A stretch of DNA of 64,000 nucleotides from Phycisphaerales bacterium (GTDB taxonomy: Bacteria; Planctomycetota; Phycisphaerae; Phycisphaerales; UBA1924): positions 62,001 to 126,000 of the forward strand of contig JASBRY010000011.1 of the NCBI GenBank assembly GCA_030149165.1. The letters run 5' to 3'. The position numbers were made by a program, and so were the translations under genes. Below, one piece after another: positions 46,854-56,620 of this stretch (positions within the stretch are counted from its first letter, which is position 1; the number at the start of each line of letters is the position of its first letter). Under the pieces are notes generated by a model. That model ran no database searches. It was not told where the DNA came from and worked only from the letters and a program-made list of their open reading frames with translations.

Positions 46854-48232
46854 TGAGTACAACCAGAGATATTCCATCCGTGCGCCAATCACCAAACGGC
46901 GCCGAGCGGATCCTTACAATTGTTCAGGATCTTGGACCTGGCGGCACCCAAAGGTCTGCTGAGAACAATGCCATCGCGTACCACAACGCCGGGAGAGGAT
47001 CTGCAGTCCTCGCTAGATTCAAAGGCGGGAATCGTGTTGAGAGAATCCGAGACGCTGGAGTTCCAGTCATTCTCCCAACCACCGAACTAGGCGAAACCGA
47101 TCCTTCGATTATCGAACAAATCGCTCAATGGAATCCGAGCGTAATCCAGTTTCATCGACAAGGTCACAGTGAGGCGTCCTGCGGCACTTTGCTTAAGGCG
47201 ATAGCAAACAAACTCGGATATCGTGTCCCCACAGCCGAACTCAGCCACTTTGGGCGCTGCGACAGAACCGACGACCGGTTCTACTTTGATGCGCATATGC
47301 AACTCTCGGTCGCATGCCTGAAGCGCTACCGGAACTGGGCGCGTGGCCTCAAGCCGATGCCAGTCTCTGTGACCGTACCCCACATGATCGACACCGACCG
47401 CTTCTTTCCCGCGACAGATCAAGAAGCAACCAACTTCCGTGACGAACATGGAATTCCCAGGGATGCTTTCGTGTATGTACGCGTAGGTCAACCAATTCCA
47501 AGCAAGTGGACCGTTGGGGTTGTGGATGCCTTCGCACAAGTGGCGGCAGCGCAACCGAACTCCTACCTTGTTCTTGTTGGTTTGCCTGACAATGTTCGTG
47601 CCGCGGCAGAGAAACTCGACCCTGAAGTCAGAGAACGCATTGTCCTAATCGATTTCCTCAACGGGGATCCAGCATTGCGCGCGTGCTACACAGCAAGTGA
47701 TCTCTTCGTTCACACCGCAAAGGTTGGTGAAACATTCGGGCTAGTACTGGCCGAGTCCATGGCGTGTGGAACCCCATGCCTCACCGTGTCCACACCAACG
47801 CGTGACAACTCACAGGGAAGTGTTGTTGGGCACAACGACGCGGGGATCGTGCTGGCAAACGAATCCATACTCGCGCACCATATGCTTCAACTCTCAAATG
47901 ACACATCGAAGCTTGCCAAACTCGCTCAGCGGGCCAGACCTCGGGTTCTGGAGCGATTCCACCACGACACAGTGATACCAGACGCACTCCATGTGCTGGA
48001 TGCAACCGCTAGATATGCCGGAGACCCAGCAACGCTGAGCAAAGAGATACAACAGCGATCCCACCTCATGCCGAACAGCTCTGAACTCAGCGCTCCAGAG
48101 CAGATGATTGGCAAACATCCACTCAAAGATCGCATCGTTGTCGCCGTAAAGGAAACTCCCTTTATCTATCAAACATTTGCAGCTGTCAAACAGCGTCGGA
48201 TACGAAGAAAAAGAGAGGCCAACTCAAGATGA
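46853..48232 (+). CDS. Glycosyltransferase family 4 protein
   Basis: A GT-B protein of 459 residues. The start RILTIVQDLGPGGTQRSAEN carries the glycine-rich acceptor loop; the donor site shows FVYVRVGQPIPSKW near 202 and GETFGLVLAESMACGTPCLT near 300 with both Glu of the E-x7-E motif. The C-terminal 70 residues are basic and extend beyond the family core. Placement between gmd and a pyruvyltransferase suggests work on the same glycan. Base composition is AT-richer than in gmd although the genes overlap. Confidence 0.88.
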   Translation: MSTTRDIPSVRQSPNGAERILTIVQDLGPGGTQRSAENNAIAYHNAGRGSAVLARFKGGNRVERIRDAGVPVILPTTELGETDPSIIEQIAQWNPSVIQFHRQGHSEASCGTLLKAIANKLGYRVPTAELSHFGRCDRTDDRFYFDAHMQLSVACLKRYRNWARGLKPMPVSVTVPHMIDTDRFFPATDQEATNFRDEHGIPRDAFVYVRVGQPIPSKWTVGVVDAFAQVAAAQPNSYLVLVGLPDNVRAAAEKLDPEVRERIVLIDFLNGDPALRACYTASDLFVHTAKVGETFGLVLAESMACGTPCLTVSTPTRDNSQGSVVGHNDAGIVLANESILAHHMLQLSNDTSKLAKLAQRARPRVLERFHHDTVIPDALHVLDATARYAGDPATLSKEIQQRSHLMPNSSELSAPEQMIGKHPLKDRIVVAVKETPFIYQTFAAVKQRRIRRKREANSR

Positions 48233-49425
48233 ACCCGAAAGTCGCCGTCATCGGGGAAATCTATTCGCCCAACCTTGGCGATGGAGTCATAGCCGATAGC
48301 ATGACGATGCTGGTTGCCCGCGCTGGCGTAGATGTCATACATGTAGATCTCTCAGGTAAGTCTTCGTGGACAGACACATTTCATCCACAAAGTGCGCGCA
48401 TCTCGCCAGCGCTACATCGAGCGATGCGTCTTGTCATACCACAGCAACTTCGAGGCCGTCTACGAGAGCGCGAATGGCTCAAAAACAACCATCACAATCT
48501 CGCGAACAGAGTAGCAGAATATTCGAAAGGTTGTGACGCTGCTATCCTTGGAGGGGGTCAACTCCTTCACGACAATACACTCCGATTCCCAATGAAAATC
48601 CGCTCTGCAACAGCAGGTCTAAGAGAATCAGGGATATCTCGAATCGCAATCTTGGGATGCGGTGTTGGTTACGAGTGGTCCACGCGAGCAAAGCAAATCT
48701 TAAACGAAGCGCTCGACCCACTCGAAGTTCTCTGGGTCGGAGTCCGAGACCCGGCATCGCTCCAAGTCATTAATCGTGTGTTGCCAACATATACCGACCG
48801 ATCGCATTGGAGCACCGATGTCGCGATCTGGTGCGACGAGGTTTATAACCAGACTCCAGCAGAGCTCAACGCGGATCGAACCCATGTAGGCATAGGGATC
48901 ATCAATCCAAACGACGCTTTAGGAACTTTCTTAGCTGACGACGACCCGAAGGTGCTGAAACTCATTGATCAATGGCACAAAGTTGTATCCGGCCTTGTCG
49001 CAAGAGGACATCGTGTCACGCTCTTCAGTAATGGCGACCCAAATGATCACGCTCTCGCGGAACGCATCGCTCAAGAGTGTAAAAATGCCGAACTGAATGC
49101 GAGACCAACAAGACCAGCGGAGCTTGTGGAGCAAATCTCTCAGTTCGGAAGCATCATCGCTCACAGACTGCACGCATTGATAATCTCATACGCACTCCGA
49201 GTCCCAGCACTCCCGTTAGTATGGGATAAAAAAGTCCAGGGATTCTCAAAGATCACCGATCGCGAAGACATTTATTTAGCGCGTGAAAATCAATCCGCAA
49301 GCAATATCCTCATGAATCATGAGCGTCTTCTTTCCAAAGACTTCAACGATGACACAAGGATCAAACTCCGCGAACAAACCGCATCAGATATTCGCGAAGC
49401 GGTCCAACTGCTCACCGCGGATTGA
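48229..49425 (+). CDS. Polysaccharide pyruvyl transferase family protein
   Basis: A protein of 398 residues of the CsaB/WcaK fold that adds ketal pyruvate to sugars, giving surface glycans a negative charge. KVAVIGEIYSPNLGDGVIAD at the start, AAILGGGQLLHDN near 105 and SIIAHRLHALIISYALRVPAL near 305 are the expected elements. The start overlaps the upstream stop (ATGA). Its last 14 bases overlap the end of the convergent flippase gene. Confidence 0.9.
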   Translation: MNPKVAVIGEIYSPNLGDGVIADSMTMLVARAGVDVIHVDLSGKSSWTDTFHPQSARISPALHRAMRLVIPQQLRGRLREREWLKNNHHNLANRVAEYSKGCDAAILGGGQLLHDNTLRFPMKIRSATAGLRESGISRIAILGCGVGYEWSTRAKQILNEALDPLEVLWVGVRDPASLQVINRVLPTYTDRSHWSTDVAIWCDEVYNQTPAELNADRTHVGIGIINPNDALGTFLADDDPKVLKLIDQWHKVVSGLVARGHRVTLFSNGDPNDHALAERIAQECKNAELNARPTRPAELVEQISQFGSIIAHRLHALIISYALRVPALPLVWDKKVQGFSKITDREDIYLARENQSASNILMNHERLLSKDFNDDTRIKLREQTASDIREAVQLLTAD

Positions 49426-50926
49426 GTCGAAACAAACACAAAACTCGGCTGAGCCGTTCACTAAATCGATTCGGAAGACTCTGCAATACCCACGACACCG
49501 TTGTGCCATATAACTCTGCGCCTGTAACTTTACAAAGGACAGTAAAGAGCACGCACCCAAGCACCACAACAAGCCCAGCCAACACGCCATCGATGTATAC
49601 AGATTCCCCATAGAAGGGAGCCACGACGATCGCGGGAATCCCAAAGCCGATCACATTCGAGAAGACAATCGGTAAGAGTTGTGATGATCCGCGTTTCAAT
49701 CCAGAAACCGATGGCAACATAGAGCCCGTGTACCATGCAACAGCTGTGATGAAATGCACCACTGACTGAGCAGCCGCCAATGCAACCACACCAAAGGGTG
49801 CAGCAAGTATCGCGCTCAACAAATACAGCAATGCCGATCCTACCGACAACCATAACGCCGCCGAGAATCGACCCTGCGCCAATAGGTAGCTTCGAGCAGG
49901 ATGTGAAAGCAAACGGAATCCCATCGCTACCGAGAGCAACTGGAACGACTGAATTAAACCGGGCCAATCCTCAATCGGAAGAATGTTTGACAATACCGGA
50001 ACCGCGACCGCTGCTTGTAGAAAACAAACAGGCATACCAATCGTCGCTAATACGCCTATCGACTTTAAAAACCCATTGCGCTGACGATCAGGATCCCGTG
50101 CGGTGCCCGCGAGTGCAGCGAACAGAATCGTTGATAAGTTGATCGCCAACAATCGAATCGCTTGTGCGGACATGTTGGTTGCGTAAGCGAAAATACCAAC
50201 CACCGCATCCGAAAAGTACAGACCCATCACCAACGGCGGCACATTGACCGAAAACCAATCGGCCAGCCGGGTTCCAACCAACCGACTCGCATCACCGAGC
50301 AAGTACTTCCAGCGCTCAGTCCGAGGCCTTAACGAACAGCGAGGGTGTCCGATCATCCAATAGATCAGTGTCCGCACAGCAGTACTCATGACCAATGCAA
50401 GCGGGAATGTCTTTGCCCCGAACCCAAGCAAAGCGAACAGGATTTGACATATCAATAAAAGCACGCCGCCAGAAAAGAGTCCGATCACATACCCACCAAA
50501 GCGATTGCTCGAAAGCAACCTTGCTTCCGGAACAGACTGCAGCGATCCAAGAAAAGGCGCCGGAACACACAACAACACAAGAACGACCAGTTCCGGACGC
50601 TCATAGATCCTCGACATCGGGAGAGCAAGCATCGCCGTGAATAGTGAAGCTACCAAACCCATCACGCCAGAGAGCCAAAATGCCGGACCCGCCCAGACCT
50701 TGAACGCTTTCTGTCGGCTCACCAGTATCTCGCGCGCTCCTGAGGTACGGATCAGGTCCGAAAGAGACATCACAGGTATCGTCAGCGCCCATGCCCCGAA
50801 GGCCTCCGGTCCCAAGATCCAAGCAAGAATAACTTGAACCACTAGACCGAGTACTTTGAGTACCAGGTTCGCACCGGTCGATAGAAACGCGCCGCGAGTG
50901 GTGGATTGAGTCAATGATCCTTTCAA
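49412..50926 (-). CDS. Polysaccharide flippase (Wzx/MOP superfamily)
   Basis: A protein of 504 residues with about 12-14 hydrophobic helices. GAFLSTGANLVLKVLGLVVQ near the start followed by GPEAFGAWALTIPVMSLSDL is typical of oligosaccharide flippases that move lipid-linked repeat units across the inner membrane. The start codon is a TTG with GGAG nine bases upstream. It faces a second flippase of the same family at 51223 and shares its N-terminal sequence pattern, so the two are diverged paralogues. Confidence 0.9.
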   Translation of the reverse strand: MKGSLTQSTTRGAFLSTGANLVLKVLGLVVQVILAWILGPEAFGAWALTIPVMSLSDLIRTSGAREILVSRQKAFKVWAGPAFWLSGVMGLVASLFTAMLALPMSRIYERPELVVLVLLCVPAPFLGSLQSVPEARLLSSNRFGGYVIGLFSGGVLLLICQILFALLGFGAKTFPLALVMSTAVRTLIYWMIGHPRCSLRPRTERWKYLLGDASRLVGTRLADWFSVNVPPLVMGLYFSDAVVGIFAYATNMSAQAIRLLAINLSTILFAALAGTARDPDRQRNGFLKSIGVLATIGMPVCFLQAAVAVPVLSNILPIEDWPGLIQSFQLLSVAMGFRLLSHPARSYLLAQGRFSAALWLSVGSALLYLLSAILAAPFGVVALAAAQSVVHFITAVAWYTGSMLPSVSGLKRGSSQLLPIVFSNVIGFGIPAIVVAPFYGESVYIDGVLAGLVVVLGCVLFTVLCKVTGAELYGTTVSWVLQSLPNRFSERLSRVLCLFRLNPR

Positions 50927-51222
50927 CGCACTTCACTCCAAAGTGGATCTGCATACAGCAACCACCATCAGGTCCCAGATCTCAGTATATCGCGAAGTCA
51001 ATGAAATCGTCATTCCGTATCAATGCACACAAGGCTTATCAAGCTCGCTGCCCCATAGTTCACAGACTCTATCCAAATAACCGACATAGATTCAAAGACA
51101 GCATCTCAGCCCATACACCAGGGCAAGATTCATAAACCCAAGTTACCCCCCAAGCAGCAATACTGGCAAACACCGCCCACTGCCCAGTCTCAAGACAACC
51201 GCACCTCAATCGGACACTCATT

Positions 51223-52815
51223 GTGACCACTTCCGCAGCCGATAATCAGCCGCTCACTCACCGCGCCGCGCGCGGCGCGTTCCTGGGATCCATCGCGGCA
51301 GTCTTCGACCGTCTCAACGCACTCGGAATCCAAGCCGCACTCACCTACATCCTTCTTAAAGCCGATTTTGGTATCTGGTCACTGGCAACTCCAATCATGG
51401 GACTCGCGACAGTGCTCATCCATACCACTGTTCGCGACCTTCTCATCTATCGCTCGAACAAGTTTCACCTCTGGTCGAATCCCGCCGCATGGCTCTCCAT
51501 GACCCTCGGGATCATCGCTGGATTCTCTGTCATCATCCTCGGATTCATCGCCGCCCACGCCTACGACTCCCCAAAGCTCACCCTCATCCTGCTGATCGCA
51601 TCGCTCCAACCAATCGCAAGTGGTATCACCACCGTCCCGCGCGCCAAAATGTCCATCGACATGCGATTCGGTGTAATCGCCGCATATCTTTCCGCGACCA
51701 GCATCATCAGCTGGATCATCGTCCTCGTCTTCGCGCTCCTCGGAGCAGGCGTCTACGCATTCCCAATCGGGATCGCGATCACCTCCGTCGCCCAGTGCAT
51801 CGTCATCTGGTTCATCGCGCCAGTCATCATCCGCAGTTCACCTCAGATCCGGCGATGGAAATACATCATCAGCGACACAGGAAGCATCCTCGCATCCAAC
51901 TTCGCCAAATGGGCACGCACGCAAGGCGACCGCCTCATCCTCGGCGTGTTCCTCACCGAATCCATGATGGGGATCTACTTCCTCGCGTTCCAGCTCTCCC
52001 TCCAAACCTTCAGCGTCATCACCCTGAACCTGTCTTCCGTTTTGCTCCCAGCGCTCGCTTCGCTGAACCGCGAACCAGAAAGACAGATCAAAGCGTTCAT
52101 CCGCTCGATGCGCATGCTCCTCTTCCTCGCCGCCCCGATCTGCGCTGGGACCATCGTGGTCGCGACCCCGCTCACCAACCTGATCTTCGACGAAACCAAG
52201 TGGAACAATCTCGACACCACGCTCCAGCTCATCACCGCCGGGATGATCTTCCGCGCCATCGAGCCCCCAGTAAAATCACTCATGAACGCGCAGGGACGCT
52301 TCAAAGAACTCCTCATCCTCAACATCATCTCCACCATCACCTTCGCGCTTTTCATCACCGCGATCCTCTACGCCTCTGGATTCATCGGAGACGAAAACAC
52401 CCCGCTCTACGCCGCCGCGATCGCCGGAGGCGCTTTCCACGCCGCCCTCGCCGTCGTCCTGATCCTCGTCGCGTTCCGCAAGACCGACTACAACACCTTC
52501 CGAGCGATGCTCAGCCTCAGCCAGCCCGTGCTCTACGCCACGCTCGCCGCGATCGGCGCGTGGTTCGCGATGATGCTCATCCCGCAAACACTCCACGAGT
52601 TCAACCCCTACGCGTTCGACATCATCAAGATCGCGACCGCGATCGTCGCGTTCCTCATCGCGTACTCCATCATCGCGCGCATCCACAAACCCGAGGAGTT
52701 CGACACCCTCGCCGCGTTCGTGATCCGGATGACCCCAGGGAAGCTCAAACCCCTCAACACCAAGCTCGCATCCGTCCTCTTTGGATGCAAACCCGAGCAC
52801 GCACAGCAACCATAA
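51223..52815 (+). CDS. Polysaccharide flippase (Wzx/MOP superfamily), second copy
   Basis: A protein of 530 residues with a GTG start and about 12-14 hydrophobic helices. AARGAFLGSIAAVFDRLNAL, then DFGIWSLATPIMGLATVLI correspond position by position to segments of the neighbouring flippase. Codon use is C-rich like the housekeeping genes on the right side, unlike the AT-richer neighbour. Two flippases suggest two repeat units or two glycan systems. Confidence 0.9.
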   Translation: MTTSAADNQPLTHRAARGAFLGSIAAVFDRLNALGIQAALTYILLKADFGIWSLATPIMGLATVLIHTTVRDLLIYRSNKFHLWSNPAAWLSMTLGIIAGFSVIILGFIAAHAYDSPKLTLILLIASLQPIASGITTVPRAKMSIDMRFGVIAAYLSATSIISWIIVLVFALLGAGVYAFPIGIAITSVAQCIVIWFIAPVIIRSSPQIRRWKYIISDTGSILASNFAKWARTQGDRLILGVFLTESMMGIYFLAFQLSLQTFSVITLNLSSVLLPALASLNREPERQIKAFIRSMRMLLFLAAPICAGTIVVATPLTNLIFDETKWNNLDTTLQLITAGMIFRAIEPPVKSLMNAQGRFKELLILNIISTITFALFITAILYASGFIGDENTPLYAAAIAGGAFHAALAVVLILVAFRKTDYNTFRAMLSLSQPVLYATLAAIGAWFAMMLIPQTLHEFNPYAFDIIKIATAIVAFLIAYSIIARIHKPEEFDTLAAFVIRMTPGKLKPLNTKLASVLFGCKPEHAQQP

Positions 52816-52840
52816 AAAAAACCCCGGCATAAGCCGGGGC
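52814..52840 (-). terminator. Rho-independent terminator of the YQG-domain protein gene
   Basis: CCCCGGC (52822-52828) pairs with GCCGGGG (52833-52839) around a four-base loop. On the minus strand a T run follows (52820-52814). It overlaps the stop codon of the flippase gene on the other strand. Confidence 0.8.
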
Positions 52841-52863
52841 TTGAAGCTCGGAATGAGTCGATA

Positions 52864-54213
52864 TCACTGACCAACCGGAACAGGAACACGATCCTCAACA
52901 GGCTCATGCCGCGGAGCCGTGTGGATCATCACATCACCCGTCTGCTCGATGTACTTGTCCAGATCAACGCCACCGGGCGACGAACGACGATCGAGCACCT
53001 CAACACCAGGGTCGTACACAACCAACTGGAAGTTGTCCTGAATCGCATCATTCGTCGCATTCAGGTTCCAGATCTTCACATACACAACACCACCTGCCGC
53101 GTTCACAGTCGCAACGCGAGGTGAGTTCAGATCCACCACATTCGCGATTATCACATGAGTCTGAAATGTCACAAACTCGCCTGCAATAGTGATTTCGTAT
53201 CGCTCGCTTGCTGCGTTCCACACAGACGAAACATTCGCCGTCCCAGCAGTCACTGATCCAGTAGAACTGATCGACGCGTACGCCAAAGGCCCGATCGGAC
53301 TCGGACTGTTCACCGCATAATCACGCTCCGCACCGCCACGAACACGCATCGAGTTTCGCACAAGCACATCACCATCAAAGTCACCCGCGTACTCATCGCT
53401 TGCGAGATACACAAAGTTTCCACCATTAAAGTTAAAAGCTTGGACAGCGTCGGCGCCCACAACAGTCGAGCTCACCTGACCAAGGAGTGCGGCTATCTGA
53501 GATCCGTTATCCGCGCGAATCAAACCCGCAATCGCAAACTGATCCGCAATACTCAGGAGCCCGAGCGCGCGGCCCTGAGTGTCGATATGCACTCCGCCCG
53601 TCTGGAACCCGAAGTCCAGTCCATCCGGAGTCGCGCTGTTCACCGCGATAATCGCTGGATTCTCATTGTTCCCCGCATTCGCTTCAAGAACGCTCCCGCC
53701 CGCAACACTCGTGAGCGAAATCATCGTTGTCGGATCAAAGAACTCATCCGTAAAGCTATCCGCGTACGGGAAGATCAATCCCTCGGAGAACACACTGTAC
53801 TGCGCCCGAGCACCCCACCCCATCGGGACACGCGTCCCGAGCGTCTCATACGGACCACCCTTCACCAGGCCCACCCCGATCTCGAGGTACATCACCTGAT
53901 TGCCCACAGTCTTCCAGAACTCGCGAGCGTTCGCCAGCGACCCACCCATCTGTACATTGACCACAAACAACCCGTCCACCACTGGGACCGGATCAGAAAT
54001 AAAGAACAGATCCGAACTGATCTCAGGACCCGTCGGATTCAAGAACGCCTCAAACCGGAACGAATACATCCCATTCGCCGGCGATCCATTCTCTTCCATG
54101 TACCCCTGGTAACTAAAGCTCCCGTCATTGAACATCACAATCCCGCCCTGCGCGTTCAATCCACACAGCGCCATACAAAGCGACGCCGCGACCATCATCA
54201 ATCCTCGAAACAT
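52864..54213 (-). CDS. Secreted protein with an N-terminal YQG domain
   Basis: About 449 residues. A signal peptide (FRGLMMVAASLCMALCGLNAQ) is followed by SFSYQGYMEENGSPANGMYS, a beta domain also found at the start of the two fibre proteins at 60083 and 62348 ([30 protein letters not shown]). The rest is beta-rich with VRNSMRVRGGAERDYAVNS-like segments and no S74 chaperone domain. The ATG at 54213 has GGGAG seven bases upstream; the ATG at 54219 is close to it. Function unknown, probably a cell-surface or matrix protein. Confidence 0.75.
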   Translation of the reverse strand: MFRGLMMVAASLCMALCGLNAQGGIVMFNDGSFSYQGYMEENGSPANGMYSFRFEAFLNPTGPEISSDLFFISDPVPVVDGLFVVNVQMGGSLANAREFWKTVGNQVMYLEIGVGLVKGGPYETLGTRVPMGWGARAQYSVFSEGLIFPYADSFTDEFFDPTTMISLTSVAGGSVLEANAGNNENPAIIAVNSATPDGLDFGFQTGGVHIDTQGRALGLLSIADQFAIAGLIRADNGSQIAALLGQVSSTVVGADAVQAFNFNGGNFVYLASDEYAGDFDGDVLVRNSMRVRGGAERDYAVNSPSPIGPLAYASISSTGSVTAGTANVSSVWNAASERYEITIAGEFVTFQTHVIIANVVDLNSPRVATVNAAGGVVYVKIWNLNATNDAIQDNFQLVVYDPGVEVLDRRSSPGGVDLDKYIEQTGDVMIHTAPRHEPVEDRVPVPVGQ

Positions 54214-54323
54214 GTCCATGCTCCCTCGTTCGTTAGGAATCAAACCGCCGCCCTCAATCGACGGCTTATCCAGTCTACCACACCCCAAACCCCACTCAAG
54301 CAAAATCGCACAAGACAACCCCC

Positions 54324-55463
54324 TCAATCCGCCCGCTCGATATCCACCACCTGCGCCAGATGCGACACCCCACCCTCGTCCCACTCCGCCCCATCAGGGA
54401 GCACAAGCTCATACCCATGCGTCCGCCACCCATTGCCCACCAGCGCCAGATCAATCCCCCAACTCGACCGATCCGCGGCCCACCCCTTCAAGCCACCCAA
54501 CCCCATCGGACGCCAAGTCCCGCCACCAGCGCCACGCGCCGCAAAAGCGTCCTCGAATCCATTCTCACTAAACACATCAAACGCGCCAAGCGAAGCCGAC
54601 CCACGCACTGTATTGAAATCCCCGATCACCAGCGCCGGCCCAACAGCATCATCAGCCACCTCATCACCAAGCCGCGCCCGCACCGTCTCCACCACACGCG
54701 CCATCGACTCCATCCGATGCACCGTCGGTTCACTGGGAAGGTCCACAAGCCACACATCAAACACGCCGTACATCTCACCCCCATCGAGCGTCATCATCAC
54801 CACCCAACCAAAGTCTCCCGTCGCGCGCAGCGCTTCTTCGCTCGGCCCCTCCTTCCCACTCGCCGACACATACACCACCTGCGCTTTGAGAATCGGATAA
54901 CGCGAAGCCACCAGCGCCCGCGACAACCCGCGCACCTCAAACTCCCCGCCCATCCGTTCGCTGAGCCGTTCACCCAGCCCTTCCATCAGCGCCCGGCGCT
55001 GCCCATCGAACCGAGTATTCGCCAGCAGCACAAGATCCAGGTTCCCCCAACCCATCCACTCCATGACTTGCTCTTCATCAAACGACCCCGCCGCGATGTT
55101 CCAGTGCATCACCCGCACGCGCTCATGAGCCGAACTGCTCGTCCAGTGGATCCCATACCCACCAATCGAGTTGGGAACCCGAATAACCCACACCACCAGA
55201 TGCACAAACATCCCAGCACACACCAGCAGATACACCCAGAACAAATTGCCTCCCAAAGTCTTTCTTGCCCCACGCAGCCAACCAATCACCCCAAGCACCC
55301 CGCTCACCCCAAGCGCGAGCCACGCCCCACTCACCCACCACCCCGCCGGCGCCCACCACAACCACTGCGACCACCCAAACCGATCCGTCAACACTCGGCT
55401 CACCACATACACCAGCACCAACACCAACCCAAGCATCGAGACCACCAACGACAACCGCGCCAT
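54324..55463 (-). CDS. Membrane-anchored EEP-like protein with a damaged active site
   Basis: About 379 residues: hydrophobic helices over the first 100 residues, then an EEP-type domain with VMHWNIAAGS and VIGDFNTVRG. The metal-ligand Glu position reads LVLLANTRFD (no Glu), and the terminal SDH reads VSHLAQ (Asp lost), unlike the intact paralogue at 38486. Catalysis is therefore doubtful. The coding strand is extremely G-rich and C-poor. The ATG at 55463 is chosen because hydrophobic sequence follows; longer starts add an Arg-rich leader. Confidence 0.7.
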   Translation of the reverse strand: MARLSLVVSMLGLVLVLVYVVSRVLTDRFGWSQWLWWAPAGWWVSGAWLALGVSGVLGVIGWLRGARKTLGGNLFWVYLLVCAGMFVHLVVWVIRVPNSIGGYGIHWTSSSAHERVRVMHWNIAAGSFDEEQVMEWMGWGNLDLVLLANTRFDGQRRALMEGLGERLSERMGGEFEVRGLSRALVASRYPILKAQVVYVSASGKEGPSEEALRATGDFGWVVMMTLDGGEMYGVFDVWLVDLPSEPTVHRMESMARVVETVRARLGDEVADDAVGPALVIGDFNTVRGSASLGAFDVFSENGFEDAFAARGAGGGTWRPMGLGGLKGWAADRSSWGIDLALVGNGWRTHGYELVLPDGAEWDEGGVSHLAQVVDIERAD

Positions 55464-55594
55464 GCGACCGCCTGGACCTCGCCGCTTTCGCCGTTCTCGT
55501 CTGCGTCTGCTCACACCACAGACTATCGACCAAATCACCGCTCCACCACCCCTATCATCCACCCCTCAGTCCATCAGCACCGGAGCCCCAAGAA

Positions 55595-56614
55595 ATGTCC
55601 AACACAGATTCAGTCAACTGGAAAGACCAACGCATCATCATCACCGGCGGCTCAGGATTCCTTGGCAAACACATCATCCAAGGCCTCCACAAACGAGGCG
55701 TAGATGACAACCAGATCTTCATCCCACGCTCCGCAAACTACGACCTCACCGAAAAAGACGCCTGCGTTGCCCTCTACAACGACTGCTTCGGATCAGACCG
55801 CGCCACCATGATCATCCACCTCGCCGCCGAGGTCGGAGGCATCGGCGCCAACATGAAAAACCCAGGACGCTACTTCTACGCCAACATGGCCATGGCCCTC
55901 CACCTCATCGAACAAGCACGCATCGACGGCCTCATCGAACGCAACGGCAAGTTCGTACAAACCGGAACCATCTGCGCTTACCCAAACATGACCCCCGTCC
56001 CCTTCAAAGAAGAAAACCTCTGGAACGGATACCCCGAAGTCACCAACGCACCCTACGGCGTCGCCAAGAAAGCCGCGTGGCAAATGCTCGACGCATACAA
56101 ACTCCAGTACGGCATGAAGTCCACCTTCGTCCTCCCCGTCAACCTCTACGGCCCCCACGACAACTTCAACCTCGAATCCTCACATGTCATCCCCGCACTC
56201 ATCCGCAAATGCATCGAAGCGATGGACCGAGGAGACGACCACCTCCCAGTCTGGGGAACCGGCTCAGCATCCCGCGAGTTCCTCTACATCGAAGACTGCG
56301 CCGACGGACTCCTGACCGCCGCCGAAAAGATGGACGACCCAACCCCGATCAACCTCGGGACCAACATGGAAATCACCATCAAAGACCTCGTCCACCTCAT
56401 CGCCAAACTCACCGGCTTCGCAACCGAAGACACCATCGCAGAGCGAATCCAGTGGGACGCCACCAAACCCGACGGCCAACCCCGCCGCTGCCTCGATGTC
56501 TCAAGAGCCAAAGAACTGATCAACTGGGAAGCCAAAGTCTCATTCGAACAAGGCCTCCGCCAAACCATCGACTGGTTCAACGAGAACCGGAACAACCCAG
56601 AAGCACGGATGTGA
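55595..56614 (+). CDS. fcl: GDP-L-fucose synthase
   Basis: A protein of 339 residues, the epimerase-reductase that turns GDP-4-keto-6-deoxymannose into GDP-L-fucose. IIITGGSGFLGKHII near the start, LAAEVGGIGANMKNP, the catalytic NAPYGVAKKA and LPVNLYGPHDNFNLESSHVIPA are diagnostic. GGAG lies nine bases before the ATG at 55595; the frame is open further upstream but only across the opposite gene. The partner gmd is about 9 kb away rather than adjacent. Confidence 0.95.
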   Translation: MSNTDSVNWKDQRIIITGGSGFLGKHIIQGLHKRGVDDNQIFIPRSANYDLTEKDACVALYNDCFGSDRATMIIHLAAEVGGIGANMKNPGRYFYANMAMALHLIEQARIDGLIERNGKFVQTGTICAYPNMTPVPFKEENLWNGYPEVTNAPYGVAKKAAWQMLDAYKLQYGMKSTFVLPVNLYGPHDNFNLESSHVIPALIRKCIEAMDRGDDHLPVWGTGSASREFLYIEDCADGLLTAAEKMDDPTPINLGTNMEITIKDLVHLIAKLTGFATEDTIAERIQWDATKPDGQPRRCLDVSRAKELINWEAKVSFEQGLRQTIDWFNENRNNPEARM

Positions 56615-56620
56615 TAGCCA

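Noticed and set aside
53440..55703. Long plus-strand open frames opposite the YQG-domain and EEP-like genes
   Set aside because: The products are Pro/His/Arg/Thr-rich low-complexity shadows of G-rich minus-strand genes and have no signal peptide or family match.
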